Shown: positions 50,801-63,575, counted from the first letter of the stretch. The stretch is 64,000 bases of DNA from Brachynemurus nebulosus (GCA_035578155.1 JAPWDM010000012.1:14266501-14330500), one strand, 5' to 3'. Program-made: numbers and translations. Notes: generated by a model from the letters alone, not told the origin.

Positions 50801-53659
50801 TGACCGTCCTGTAAGACATTCTAATGAATACTGTCTGCATATGACACCACACCAGCAGTGACCAGCCTGGCTATATTACTTGCCACACCAGCCTGGCTAT
50901 GTGACCTTCATGTATGATTGTGTTGATACCTTCTGCAGCTTGCCTCGCTATGTGACAGCGTTGATACCTTCTCTTTCTTTCTTTCTACTATTAGCAGATA
51001 GCATTTGAAATATTATAAGACGGCATGGTAATTTTTGTAAGAAAAACAATTAAAAAATATTTTTTTGTCGGGAATGGAACTTTTTACTGTGTTGTTTTAC
51101 AAATTTTACGGAGCTAATATTACGGAAAGAACATTCTATCCTTTAAATTTTCTATGATTAATTATAATTTTTATATTTTTACCGTACAAAATTGAATATG
51201 TTCGCCTTTTACACGTCGATTGTAGTGCTGAGCACAGTAATTTTTCTATGAATTTTTTCTCCGTGTACCATTTTTAATAATATGGGAATCCGAAAGGCGA
51301 GTTCACAGTTTATGACACACAGTAAGAGATAATAATTTAATATAAATTTTTTTAACGTGCAAAATAATAAAAATGCGTAAATATGTAAATTTTAATTATT
51401 AATATAGTTACTTAGGTAATTGTTTTATTAATTTTCAGTAATTTGTTCTAGTTGTACAAAAGCTGCGGGTTATATGTAGATTAATAAGTATATTCAAATT
51501 TAATTGTTAAATTATTATTAATAAATTGTTTCAAAATTATATTTTTCTAGTTCACAGTGGTTATAAAACAATTGTTACGCTTAAATATTTTGGAACGCAA
51601 CGACCTTCTTGTTATCTCGCATGTAATAATAAGTAATATGATGCGTTTGACCGATAAATGGTATAGAAACGCTGCACCAGATCAGCGTTTCTCAACCTTT
51701 TTTCGGCCGTGGCCCGTTAAAATCTAGGATACATTTGTGCGCACCGGTCACATTTAAAAATTCATATCTCTAAAACTACTAACTTTATCACGAAAAATTA
51801 TAGGACCTTTTTTATTTGTATTTCAATAAAGAATATAAAAAAAAATTTGTCCGGTTGAAAAAATACTTAAAGGTAAGCGACGCATACTTGTGAGCGCGCG
51901 AAATTAACAATTAAAAAGCAGGTATAAACAACAAAATTTTTTTAAATCTCTATTAAGGATATTATTAACTATTGTATAAGGAATTTAAAAAAAATATTAT
52001 TTATATTTCTTTTTTTTTAAATATATTTTTCATGGGTCAAAAGTACCCAAATTTGAGATTTTTCGAACCTTTAAAAATTCATATCTCGAAAACTATTAAT
52101 TTTATCGTAAAAAGTCATAGGACCTTTTTTATTTGTATTTCAATAAAGAATATAAAAAAAATTTGTCCGGTTGAAAAATAACAATTCCTTGCAATTGTAT
52201 AAAAGATTTCGGTTTAAACAATATGGCCCCGGGTTGCCCCCTGGCAACATGCATTTATATCATCAGTAGGACAATGTCAAAAGGATCGCATAAAAAAATT
52301 GAGGTGGAATAGTTTTCGGTACTCATGCGCCAGTACCTCCTGTACTATTAAGCCTTACAGCAGAAATGTTTAAAAGCAATTTTTTAAATTTAAATAGAAT
52401 TGTTGTAGCCTCTGGAATCATTTCCATCGTTAGTTGAAAAACATTTTGTCGTGTAATATGAAATGTCGGTTTTCGACCATTTAGTCTACCACGTAATTCA
52501 AATAAATATCGACAATTTCTTAAGCATTAGCGAAATGTTTAAAAGCAGTTCTTGATTTAAATATGTATAATTGTTTGAGCCTGGAATTATTTCCACCGTT
52601 AGCTGAAAAACATTAGGTCGTGTAATATGAAATGTCGTTTTCCGACCATTTGGTCGATTATTTATCTGTCCTTAAAATTAGTTCCACCCTTTTCGTTTTT
52701 AAAACAAAAAAAGGTTTTGTTGTATGATTCAATTTTTTTTTTTCAAATGACCAAAGAAAGCAAACTTTTTCTACTTGTTATTACATGAGAGGTTTGTATA
52801 TTTTGTCGAATAAATTTGGGTTAGTCTAACGAAAATTTGTTGCCTAATAATTTAACGAGAAGAACTGTCAACTAACAAAAACGCAACAGCGAAACTGAAG
52901 CGTTTTTGGGTTGACAGTTCTTCGAGTTAAATTGCTTTTAGGCAAGAAACTTGCGTTGTCGAAAACACAAATTTATTCAGAAAAAATATAAAACTCAAGT
53001 GTAATACGGTAAGACAATTTAAGGAATAAAATAAATTAATATAATTTATATTATTATTTAATACATTGTCACTATGGCTCTGAAATCAGTTAAATTTACC
53101 AATACGAATTTTTGTTTCATTTTTATCGTGTTTATCTACAACGCAATGACCAATGAAATGTTTTGTACTATTTTTTTCGCTGTAGAAATCTACCCTAACT
53201 TTTTTTCCATGGTAAAAGTGAAAAAAACTGCAATATTTTTATGGAACTTGAGGAATTAAGTTAAATTGTCAATTGAAATTAATATTAACACAATGCCAAT
53301 CTTTATTTTTTTCCTGTATCGATCTTTGGTTTGACGATTTGAATTTTTTTGGCCGAAGACCGGAACTTACTAGTCGATTAGTCAAATAATTCCTTTTAAT
53401 TGGATATCACTAGTGTAAAATCAATCATGAATTTCACTTAAAAAATCAATGACAGAAACGCGGGAAAAATATTTAGGTATCTGGTACCGCTGAGTAAAAT
53501 AAAAGTTTGAAATTTTCCAACAAGCTTTTACTCGCTTTAGACCGCATTTGGGAACGATTTTTTTCCTTTTTTTTATATAATAAGAAATTAATGACAGTAC
53601 TTACCGCAAATAAAGACTAAATAACTTAAAAAAATTAGTATAATAATTTGAGTTTGCAT
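44829..53659 (-). CDS. Lipase 2: secreted pancreatic-lipase-family protein
   Basis: Second lipase of the cluster. Exons 53605-53659, 47321-47566, 45663-46112, 45421-45607 and 44829-44895 total 1005 nt, 334 residues; each border has GT/AG and phases (1,1,1,2) agree. Exon 1 is a clean signal peptide (MQTQIIILIFLSYLVFIC). Then KIVIHGYG, nucleophile GFSLGAH (Ser161), ITGLDPALP (Asp189), HVDFYMNGG, CSHLMGPIFFAES (His257) and RGIYFVDTNESPPYA in the last 21-residue exon. The triad is complete, so it is probably catalytic. Exon 3 fuses what is two exons in lipase 1 (borders at GLDPA in lipase 1 are absent here). It lacks the Tyr/Asp-rich tail. Intron 1 (6 kb) and intron 2 (1.2 kb) carry a hAT element, a MITE and a 1.1-kb TIR element. 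Its substrate is unknown. Confidence 0.88.
46411..47247. mobile_element. hAT-type non-autonomous element with perfect 8-bp duplication
   Basis: Ends CAGGGCTGGGAA and TTCCCAGCCCTG are inverted; GTGATATG stands on both sides (46403-46410, 47248-47255). Repeated AAAATGGAAAATGG motifs fill both ends. It lies in lipase 2 intron 2. No transposase, though a frame at 46797-46985 is open. Confidence 0.88.
47873..48018. repeat. Inverted repeat, arms 39 bp
   Basis: TAAAAGCTCCTATACTC and AACGCGATTCAATACTCGAA at 47873-47911 recur inverted at 47980-48018 with one mismatch (CCAACGCG against CGAACGCG), about 70 bp apart. In lipase 2 intron 1, immediately beside the MITE at 48048. Confidence 0.75.
48048..48372. 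mobile_element. PIF/Harbinger-like foldback MITE, copy 3
   Basis: Same family as 2792-3190 and 3284-3616: AATGACATAAGGAATAAG and ATGCCATCTAGTGACGTTGA at one end, inverted at the other. TTA lies at 48045-48047 and 48373-48375. About 325 bp, in lipase 2 intron 1. Confidence 0.75.
48895..49995. mobile_element. TIR element, AAAT-flanked, with GAGCCGTTTATTTTGAAAG ends
   Basis: A 33-bp inverted end (GAGCCGTTTATTTTGAAAGT, then GGGGCAAGTCCAT) at both borders; AAAT on each side (48891-48894, 49996-49999), although the flank is AT-rich. Diverged copies of the TTTTGA-AGTG-GGCAAGTCCA block recur at about 49011 and 49772. 1101 bp, non-coding, lipase 2 intron 1. Confidence 0.7.
50000..53604. other. Lipase 2 intron 1, remaining part
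   Basis: Contains a direct repeat (51755-51862 and 52073-52178, about 90% identical, with AGGACCTTTTTTATTTGTAT), a tandem pair (52366-52487 and 52528-52652, with CGTGTAATATGAAATGTCG), and a foldback at about 52805-52980 whose arms carry GAAGAACTGTCAAC. A block at about 50060-50170 (GTGACGTCATTATG, TATTGACAGT) is related, inverted, to 54880-54960. No further exon was supported. Confidence 0.6.
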
Positions 53660-53783
53660 TTTTGCAACTTCCCTGTTATCACCACTAATTATTTGGTATC
53701 ATTTAAACAATTATTATTTTTTACTAAAACACTAAGTACTTATTTTAACTACGAATAAACGACGTTTGATTAGCACGTGCTTG

Positions 53784-53791
53784 CTTATATA
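53784..53791 (-). promoter_or_regulatory. Possible TATA box of lipase 2
   Basis: On the minus strand TATATAAG lies about 125 bp upstream of the lipase 2 start codon in an AT-rich flank. A start site roughly 30 bp downstream would give a 5' UTR of about 95 bases. AT-rich surroundings make this tentative. Confidence 0.4.
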
Positions 53792-56094
53792 ATATTAATA
53801 TGACACTATTTAACGCATTTAACGATAACATATTATCTACAACTAAGTAGTTACGAACAAATCAAATGTCCAAGAGAAAACCTTGTTTGATAAAACTGAA
53901 TAAATTTTTCAAATAGCGAATTAGTTATTGAAAAATCATTACCATGTAACAACTACATAATATTGTGTGACAATGCTGGCTACCTCCACCGCCTGGCCAG
54001 TAAATTTTTAGGGTTCCGCACCTTAAAAGGAAAAACGGACGGTTTTTTTCGAAAACTATGTAACATAGGATTTTGAAATTTGGCATAGTGTTAGGTCTTG
54101 ATAATGCGCACATATTTCGCCAGTCAACAATTAGAAAAAAGTTTTTTTTTCCGGATTAAAATGGACGGTCAATTATTTTTTATTTTTATTTTATAATTAG
54201 GCTTTTGAAGAAAAATTTTTTCTTGTTATAAATGGAAAGATCATATATAAGTTTTATAAGAAAACTCTTTTTATTTTTTTTTAAACGTAATAATTAAGAA
54301 GTTATATTAAATTAAAAATAATTTTTTAAACTTAGAACCGCTAACGGGCTGATAGTTTCCGAGCGCTTATGTGACGTAATAAAGGTAATATGGCCTGAAC
54401 ATAGCTACATTAGTGTCTTTTTATTTTCAAATAGATTATAGACCAAGAGCTACTGGCCTATTTGTGATGGTCATTTCAACACGCGTTAACTTGAGAATAT
54501 AGAATCTCGGATACTTACTATACACATAAATTTGGCATTTGGCAAGCCTATTCGGCCGGGCTGTCAGAACTGAATTTTTGTGTAGGGTAAATAGTATCCC
54601 AGATCCTATCCTCTCAATTTAACGCGTATTCAAATGGCTATCGCAAATCGGCCAGCAGCTCTCCTACTATTATTGTTGCTATGAAATTATTGTAACTATG
54701 AAATTATTGTTGCTCTGAAATTATTGTTTCTATCCAAATTATTGCTTGCAACTTCACTGTCGAAATATCGAAACTAAAGAAATATCGAGCTTGTTTTGTA
54801 CCACTTTACGATAGCAATACAAAAATAAATCCGGAAAAAAGTCCCTCAAGATTTTGAACGTCGAAATCAATGAAACAACCACCAATAATTTTTCCTACTA
54901 AATTTTAATAATTTTGACACTTTTGACATATTACCTTTATGACGTCACAGACATCGGGATCCTTTGTAGTGCTGTTTTTAACCAAATGATATTTTTTAAA
55001 ATTTTTCAAGTTTTAATTAATTTATTATTTATTATAGTTATATCATTTTTTAAAAATTGTTCATATCGATTATCAATATTATTCATGATGTAGATTTGAA
55101 ATAAAACAAAAAAATGATATTTATTTTTTATTCAAAACCCAATTTTTGGATCAGTGATTTTAACGATATATAAATTCACAAAAAATGACCGTCCCCTCTT
55201 GATTGCCGAGGTTTTTAAAACTAAAATCTTGATTTTTATAGGGTTAGTAGATATTACGATTTACGTCATAGATTACAAGAAAACTGGCTTTTTTGACAGT
55301 GTAATAGTTGCTGAAAAAAATTTTAATAACAGGAAGTAACATATATTCAAATTTATGTTAATTCAATTATCCAGATAATTTTCTGTCGGGGCCTAATTTA
55401 AAAATTTCTTTGATGAGCTATTGATTGACTTTCATCGATTTTTTAATTTTTTTGGTATTTATTACCTTAAACAATATCAATTTCAAATTCCAAAGTTCTA
55501 GTTCGATTGGAAGTACTCTGGATTTTTTATAATCTATTAGTTAGTCAGTCAATGAGTGCCCAAAATTGCAATTTTTGTACACTAATAGGTATTCTGGGAA
55601 TTATTCCATCTAAACATATAAAATACGGTTTGGAAATTTGTTTCTACTAACTTCAACGTTCTTGAGAAAATTTAGTCCTCGGAGATTGAGGCGGTCGAAA
55701 ATTTAGATATGCTTTAAATATACATAAATAAAAATGGTTAAATTTAGGCTACTGACTGGTCACTGTACGGAACCCTAATTGTGTGAGCCCGACTCACTTT
55801 TGACTGATTTTTTTTTATATTCATTCCAAAAATAGTTTTACCCGTACGTGATAGACGATACAGAGTTTTGATCGATTGACGAATCTTTTGATTAGAGGAC
55901 ATACGTGTTCTGCATTTTTATATCCATTAACTGAATTTTTTTATTGAATTATCAGATATTTTCAATCATACAGTTATCGATTATTTTGTTGCATTTGACA
56001 ATGGAGCATTTTTTTTTGGACTAAATATTCTAGGAATTGGTAACTGTTGAATATAAGTCAAGGTTAGTTGCACACCTCAGTGTTTAGTAGTGAT
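53792..56094. other. Intergenic DNA upstream of lipase 2
   Basis: Two copies of the dispersed AGGGTTCCG motif: 54010-54018 on the plus strand and 55774-55782 on the minus, the second next to CCTAATTGTGTGAGCCCGAC, which also occurs near 14080-14100. At 54880-54960 is the inverted relative of 50060-50170. Nothing coding. Confidence 0.5.
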
Positions 56095-57509
56095 TAGTGA
56101 TGTTGGATAATTAATCGATTAATCGGTTTAGTTGACTAATTTTGTTTAAATTTAATCAATTTTTAATCGACTATTTTACCCTCGACTAAATGACTAAAAT
56201 GATTAATTTTTTTAAAATGACTAATAACGACTAAATTAATTTTTTTCCTCTTTTGTTTATATAAAATTCGAAAACTCAAAAACTAAAAAATAACTGTTGG
56301 TACGATTTTTCATTTTTCTTTAAAAAAAAAAAAAATACTAATAAAATATTAATAATTAATAATCAAATTCAAAAGAAAACATTTTTTTTTTAAAGAATTA
56401 CATAGGCTACTCCATTCATGAATTTGACTAAAAATTTAGTCGATTAGTCGACTATTACGTGCTCGATATTTTCGACTAAAGACTAATTTTGTCTAAAAAA
56501 CGACTTTAGTCGATTAATTGACTAATTTCTCTTCAGCTTGACATCACTAGTAGTGATGTCGGATGATTAATCGATTAATCGGTTTAGTTTACATTTTTTT
56601 GTTTATATTTATTCATTTTTAATCGACTATTTTACCTTCGACTAAATGACTGAAATGATTATTTTTTTTTAAAATGACTAAAAACGACTAATTTATTAAT
56701 TTTTCTGTATAAATTTATTGGACTTCAAAAAATCAAAACGAAAAAATTATCTATTTGTATGATTTTTCACTTTTATATGATGAAAACATTGTGATATGCC
56801 ATATTTTTCTTTTTCATAAAAAAGTATATATTAAGAGTCAATAACTAAATTCAAAAGAAAACATCGTTTTTAAAAGAGTTACACAGGTATTCATGAATTC
56901 GACTAAAAATTTAGTCGATTAGTCGACTATTGTATGCTCGATATTTTTGACTAATGACTAATTTTGTCTGAAAAACAATTTTAATCGATTAATCGCCTAA
57001 CTGCTCTTCGGCTCGACATTAGTGATGTCGGATGATTAATCGATTAATCGGTTTAGTCGACTAATTTTGTTTAAATTTAGTCATTTTTTAGTCGACTATT
57101 TTACCCTCGACTAAATGACTAAAATGATTAATATTTTCTTTAATGACTAAAAACTACTAATTTAACAGTTTCTGCATTATTTATTAGTCTCGAAAAAATG
57201 AAAACTAATAATTATCTGTTTGTATGATTTTTTATTTTTATATGAATAATACATTGTAATATGTAATTTTATTTATTTTTTTTTTGAAAAAAAAATTAAA
57301 AATAAAAGTCAATAATTAAATTCAAAACATTGTTTTGGAAAGAGTTACATAGGTTACCCTATTGATGAATTCAACTAAAAATTTAGTCGATTAATCGACT
57401 AATCTATGCTCGATATTTTCGGCTAATGACTAATTTTGTCGGAAAAACAACTTTAGTCGATTAATCGACTAACTGCATCTCCACTCGACATCACTACTCG
57501 ACATCACTA
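56095..57509. repeat. Three tandem copies of a palindromic-ended element rich in TAATCGATTA
   Basis: Copies begin at 56095, 56551 and 57020 (TAGTGATGT start), lengths about 455, 469 and 490 bp. Each starts GATGATTAATCGATTAATCG or near it and ends with GATTAATCGACTAA...CGACATCACTA, so the ends are inverted. Copies are about 80% alike with an AT-rich middle. Head-to-tail arrangement with one copy's end abutting the next copy's start. Confidence 0.8.
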
Positions 57510-58385
57510 ATGTTTAGACAGGCGTCAATAATGGCGTCATCAATAAAACATTTCCCGCCATTTTGCAGGGAATCGTTAGCAAGTAAAAGTCATATTTTTG
57601 AAGTGAAAACTTCCATAGCGAGGGCAACAAAATTTGTAATGTGAAATACAATTCATTATGCATTTGTACATTATATACACTTATACATTTGTAAGAAGTG
57701 TATAATGAAATCTGTAATGGTCGAGAATGTCATGAAAATGGTAATACTTTAACTTATATAATAGATTTAACTTATCTAACACGTTATAAATTATGGGACA
57801 TGAAATTCATTACGACAGGGTAATACAACAGATTTACATCTGTTTCAATCCAAAAATGGCTGATATGTTAATGTAATTGTAACATGGTAATTTATGTAAT
57901 TATATCGTTACAATTACGTAAGAATGTTAACAGCAAGGTTAACATTAAACACAAAATCGAATCAGTATCATTAAGTAAGATGACAAAATCGAATCAGTAT
58001 CATTAAGTAAGATGATATTTTTTGTCAATAATTTTCTAACAATATGTTGGAATCAACATCCAATCTGGATTTTTCACTTGTCTAAAATCATTACAAATCG
58101 AAAAATCTCTTTCAACTACTGCATTAGTTCTAGTGCAGCACAATGTAAATTCAACAAGAATAACGAAATTTTCATAATTATGGAATGTGTTCATTTTTGA
58201 AATGGTTAAATATTTTCATCCATCTCTTATCAATTTCAATATATTGATTTCCCCATTGTTTTAATTTATCGGAATTTAAATATACATACAGAGATTAACA
58301 GATTAGTTTTAAAATATCAAAAAGGAGGACAGGTAGGAGGATATTTTTCGAGGAAGAACAGAAACTACAAAAGAAGGACTGGCTA
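57510..58385. other. Intergenic DNA
   Basis: A directly repeated 30-bp stretch (CAAAATCGAATCAGTATCAT at 57954-57973 and 57985-58004). The open frame at 58012-58200 has no motif. Nothing else supported. Confidence 0.55.
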
Positions 58386-58983
58386 TACAGGGTGTTAGTG
58401 AATAGGTGCGAAAGATTTTAACAGGTGATTGCTGAGGTTCTTTTATGTAAAAAAGTTCATATAAACCCAGGTCCGAAAACGCTTAGTTTCCAAGATAGAG
58501 AGAAGATGGGCTATTAGATAGCCCATACCGGTTTTTTGGTAGGAACAGTAACTGGAAATTATTTTTTATCTTGAAAACGGCTACATAAGCGACAAAATAC
58601 TAAGAGGTCATTTTTGTCAACAACTTATGGGAAATTTGAAGAAACATTTTCAAATTAGAAAAAATCATTGGCGTGCCTTTTTTTTCTTCAAAAATATGCC
58701 ATCACATGGCTGCACGGACGCCACTAGTTTGAGTGAAAATATTCTATCTATGTACTTCAGAATATGGGTATTTATCCTGTCATAGCGTGTCCCAAATTTT
58801 GTGTCAATATCTCAAAACGGTTTTGAAATATTTCGGAAAATATTAAAAAAGACGAGAAACTGAACACCCTGTATCTTGGAAACTAAGCGTTTCCGGACCT
58901 AGGTTTATATGAACTTTTTTACATAAAAGAACCTGAGCAATCACCTGTTAAAATCTTTCGCACTTATTCACTAACATCCTGTA
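58386..58983. mobile_element. TA-flanked element with TACAGGGTGTTAGTGAATA ends
   Basis: About 110-bp inverted ends (TACAGGGTGTTAGTGAATAG and its relative TACAGGATGTTAGTGAATAA). Both sides have TA (58384-58385, 58984-58985). The right end is preceded by ACACCCTGTATCTTGGAAA, a second copy of the end motif. 598 bp, non-coding. Confidence 0.7.
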
Positions 58984-59149
58984 TATGTCTTACCAGTGCT
59001 TCCACCATCACCAGCCAACAATAAACTGTATTAATTGTACATTTCATTTCAAGAAGAATACAGCATTTAAATCAAAATTTAAATACAGCTCTGAATCATA
59101 TAGAAGCTGTCAATGAGTTGATATTATTAACATATACAGTGGCGGCACA

Positions 59150-60345
59150 AGGGATGGGCGCAGTAGGCGAACGCCTACGGCGTCGCGCCTTTGGGAGCCT
59201 CACGGTAAGGTCTCACATTTGTAAGAAAGCTAACAGGACTTGATTAAGAGTATTGTCGAATTGTTGAATTGTGTTTTTTTGCTTGCCACTTAATTTTTAG
59301 GGAGGCTGTTTTGAAAAATCATGGGGAGAGAGGCCTTACAAAAGTGATTAAGGCGTTTTTTTGCTCGTCAGTCCCCAATTTTTAAGGGGATGGTAATGTT
59401 AATTCGGCATAAAAAAAGCTCATTTTTAAGAATTTTTTCAGACGCTACAGGTAATACAAATTTAATTAATTGACCGTAACATTATAGTACAACATACGAA
59501 CAACACTTCCTTAATTTTTTAAAACAAAATATGAATAATTAAGCCGCAAATTAGGCAGCAAATCTTCGGAAGCGCCGCGAAAAAAAGTTGTCTGTCGGTG
59601 AACAATATAACTCATGAGTGGATCATCCGAAATAAAAAAAATGAATGATATCATTAAATAACCTCTTTTCTAAGGTATCCCTGGGAGGAATTTTTTTTCT
59701 TCGATTCTTTAATTTTTGGTGACACATAGAAGTGAAAACACCGATTTTCGTCTAAAAAGTTGACCTACTTATTATTGTAAAATTAATAATTATGAAAAAT
59801 TAAAAAAAGCTCCCACGGATACCTGGTCATTTATGTAAGAAAGCTGTATACAAAATTTCAAAAAAATCGGTCGAGTAGATTTTGATTTAAACTGTTCACC
59901 GGTTTCAAAAATGACAAGTGTCAGAAAATCGCTTTAAAGTTTTGTATATACGTGAAAATCAAAAATTAAATATGAAAAATTTTTTCATATCTACGTCATG
60001 GTTATAGTATACATTAGTATACTTACAAAGACCCATCCATAAATAAAAGAATTCAGGGATTCCGAGAGCACAAAGCCACGTACCTGCTGGAAGGGATACA
60101 AAAACGTGTCGGAGCAACAAACGCTCAAAATTCTATATCTTAGTTAGTTTTACTCCGATTTGTTTCAAATTTTGACACAACAATCTTAACATGTTGTACA
60201 ATCATACGAAACAATAAAAAAAATGAGAAATAAAAAATTTTAATACGTTACCATCCCCTTAAGGGAGAAATTTCAAAGAGAAAATTAAAGAGGGCTTCTC
60301 AAAAATTATTTCGGCCACTCCTCATTTTAGTCTTGCGTCGCCTCT
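59150..60345. repeat. Dispersed repeat interrupted by a TTAA element
   Basis: The left part (59150-59381) relates to 35090-35420 inverted, and the right part resumes at 60263 with GGGAGAAATTTC; the inserted element is at 59386-60258. Confidence 0.6.
59386..60258. mobile_element. TTAA-flanked element with GGGGATGGTAA ends
   Basis: GGGGATGGTAA and TTACCATCCCC inverted, flanked by TTAA at 59382-59385 and 60259-60262. 873 bp, non-coding. Same TTAA/GGGGA end style as 34277-34886, though interiors differ. Confidence 0.75.
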
Positions 60346-60679
60346 GAACATATATTTATGTAAATTAATTTTAACCACAATAATCTTAACATTATAATTT
60401 TATATGTAACGGTTGCACATATAGTAATATGTAATTTGAATATGAAGGTCATTTCCTGCTTCTAGAGATCTCAAAATAAATTTCTATCACAGTCTTACCA
60501 TGTCATCCGCTAAATAGGATAAATATTGGGTCATCCGGAAAGTTCGTGCCGGTTTTGGTGTAAATGACCATCCCGATTTTCTTCAAATGGCCGAAAACTG
60601 TGGATTTTGAATGCTCAAAAAGTTGTCGTTAATTCTTGACAGTTTGCCTCGAGTTTCGCTTTATTTCTTAATGCTTTGT

Positions 60680-60845
60680 TTCATCGTCAATACACACACA
60701 GGTTGACCGGAGGGAGCTTCATCCTCCAAAGAAAAATTACCCTTTTGAAATCTAGCAAACTACTTCCTACAAGTTCTGTCAGAAAGCGCATCATCACCAT
60801 AAACACTATAAATATTTTTCGTTGCGTCAGTTGCATTATAGTCTA
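60680..60845 (-). pseudogene. Mariner transposase fragment
   Basis: Translated minus strand carries a stretch of mariner helix-turn-helix region (VYGDDALSDRTCRK, stop, FARFQKGNFSLEDEA) with a stop codon in place of the usual Trp and a frameshift shortly after. Cut off upstream by the nested foldback. Non-functional. Confidence 0.75.
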
Positions 60846-61376
60846 ATAGCACTAAATTTTATCTATACATTAATTTTAGAATAGACATAAAATTTTTTTG
60901 AAAAGAGATTCTTGTAGGGATTGCCGAGGAGAACATTTGTGCAAAATGTTAACTCCCGGAATTTTTTTTTTTATATCATGAATAGCGTTTTTTTATCTTT
61001 CACCGCTTACGTAGCGAAAACGGTGATAGATACATTAAATACCCCTGTCGCAGGATCCTGCATAACATAACGAATTTCCGTTTATAAAAATTAGTTTTTC
61101 TCGGAAACTAGTTGACATAGAATAATAGTTTAAAGACCTTTTTTATGTAATTTTTTCTCCTCTTTTAAATGATGTAAAAAAATTTGGCAAAAATTTTTGA
61201 ATAAGTGGAAATTTTGGCAAAAAACTAATTTTTTGCAAGAACAAAAACCATGGTCCTGGCATTCGACGTGTCTGGCTGAAGAACTCATCCAAGATTTTTG
61301 GACTTCCAACGTTGTCACCAAATTTCGTAAACCTACGACATTTCGTTCGAAAGTTATCGTGCTGATACATATATAC

Positions 61377-61464
<88 letters not shown>

Positions 61465-62120
61465 TTTAGTGAATATTATTTTCGGTTTCTAGGGACCTCA
61501 AAACAAATTTCTGCCATAGTCCCGGGCTCAAGTCGCGTCATAACACCTACTGTAATAGCTGAATTTCCAGAATTCTTTCTGGAAATTCGCTAAAAGTGTT
61601 AAGACCTTTCTTGTAGAGAATCGAATTCTCTACAAAAAAGTCCGCGAGAGCATCTTATACAGGTGAAAAGATACAGTGCTTCAAACGCGCACTCAAAAAT
61701 TTACTTTTTCTAGCGTTTCGGTAAGGTTCTGGACGGTACACCCTGCCGGAACGCTAGAAAAAGTTAATTTTTGAGTGCGCGTTTGGAGCGCTGTATCTTT
61801 TCACCTATACAAGATAGACAGGTGCTCTCGTTGACTTTTTTGTAGACAATTCGATTCTCTACAAAAAAGGACTTAACACTTTTTAATGTATCTGTCACCG
61901 TTTTCGCCACGTAAGCGGTGAAAGGTCAAAAAACGCTATTTATGAATTTTCAATATTGTTTAAACAATATAAAAAAACATTTCCGGGAGTTCACATTTTG
62001 TACAAATGTTCTCCTCGGTAATCCCTACAAGAATCTCTTTTTAAAAATTTTTTATATCTATTCTAAAATTAATGTTTAGTGAGATAGGGCTTAAAATTAG
62101 TGCTATTGGACTATTAGTAT
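60838..62120. mobile_element. Foldback element B, split by family A
   Basis: Arms 60838-61039 plus 61591-61720, and 61745-62120, are inverted, with a stem at 61700-61780 (TTTTTCTAGCGTTTCGGTAA against TTCCGGAACGCTAGAAAAA-like) as the centre. It contains GTAGAGAATCGAATTCTCTAC hairpins and CACCGCTTACGTAGCGAAAA. A solo relative is at 6630-6800. Boundaries are approximate. Confidence 0.7.
61040..61590 (-). repeat. Full-length family A copy with TAAA flanks
   Basis: TACCCCTGTCGCAGGATCC to TTCTGGAAATTCGC; (TA)n at about 61386-61460. TAAA on each side (61036-61039 and 61591-61594). The matching arm of element B (61880-61895 reversed) gives the uninterrupted target TACATTAAAAAGTGTTAAG, one A different, so the insertion duplicated about 4 bp. 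Confidence 0.8.
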
Positions 62121-62588
62121 GGTTCATTTCAGTTAAATTTAACCATGCTTCGTAACTTTGAATTTAAATAATTTCCGTTTTCTTGGCTTTATCTCTTTTA
62201 TTATTGCATTTATGTAAATTTTAAATTTGCAGTTTATTTTTAGAAAAGAATAGAAGATCGATTTGTTTCGAATATAAGAATTATTTAATTTTTTAACGAA
62301 AACTCATGATCAATTTTATTTGAAAAGAGGTATGCCTTTTTTAAACTCGTATAATACGACATGATGTTCCTTGATGTCTTAAGATTGCTCATTATTACTG
62401 CCAAAAACAAAATTATTTAAGTAGGTACTGTTTAAAGATGTATGATAATACATATCATACATATTACAAGCAACACTATCGGCCTAACACTAACATGTTA
62501 TTGCATGTTTCGTTTGCGGTTGCTACTTGAAGAAATATGAATTGATCCGAGCGGCTCCGAAAATGGCACGAACTCTTCGGATGACCAA

Positions 62589-63575
62589 TAATTAGGATAA
62601 TCAATAAATAAAGAATAATTTTTACATATTTTTATTTAAAAAATGAAATTAATTCAGTACAAAATCATTAGGGGTTTATAAAATAATGTAAAAATAAATA
62701 AAGGTAAAATTGTGATATATTACTAGAAACTGGTAGGGGCTTAAGCACCTTTACTACATTTCCCTATATCGAGGAGTCATTAGTATCATTACTAATTTTA
62801 AGTGTTGGCGAACAGAAAATCATTTTCAACTTCACAAATAAAGTGTGAAGTTTTTGCATTTTCAGGAGAGAAATACAAAATATTTCCTTTGTGGTAACAT
62901 TTAGCATAAAATTTTTCGTTTATAAAAAATTATTCAATACTTATGTTATCGTATTTACAATAAGGTACTTGACTGAAGTTACAAAAATATTCTAAAAGTA
63001 TTGTTTTTCCAACTCAGTTAAGTGATTTTTTTTATTTTCGACAGATTCTGTAAAAAATCATCAAAAAAAAATAATAACCCTACAATTTTTTAATGAGAAA
63101 AAGGCGGGAAAAACACCTCACTATAGTGACGTCACAGTTTGAAGCAACTAAACGTCAATGTCAATATTTATAACCTCAAAACTTTGATTATATTCATAAA
63201 ATGTCAAAGTAAAAGCAAGTATTTATTAGAATTCTGGCCGATTATTATTATTATATATACAAACTAATAGAAATATTCAAGAGAAAACACAATTTCACCT
63301 CACCGATGAAAATTATCAAAATCGACATATCTAGCTACAAAATGTTACGTCATACTCAAGAGATGGCGCGTTTTCACTAATTTGAATATTTGTTGAAAAA
63401 TGGCGATTTTCAAAATAAAATTTCTAAATAGTTATCAATTTTTTTTATGTTTCATCATTAAAATTGGACATATAATGTAATGACAATGCATAAAATTATT
63501 TAACATTTGACACAAATTTTAAATACAGTCAAGTACCGTATTTGAATATCTTTTACATTAACGAAATTTTTGTAT
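62589..63575. other. Downstream flank of lipase 3
   Basis: AT-rich with no gene or clear repeat; a GTGACGTCAC palindrome at about 63127. No clean polyadenylation hexamer for the minus-strand gene stood out. Confidence 0.5.

Larger units (their letters stand above)
60526..62588 (-). mobile_element. Mariner remnant with nested insertions
   Basis: Inverted ends TTGGGTCATCCGGAAAGTTC and GAACTCTTCGGATGACCAA, with TA at 60524-60525 and 62589-62590. A second foldback (60838-62120) and family A (61040-61590) lie inside. The transposase survives only as a fragment at about 60680-60840. Confidence 0.8.
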
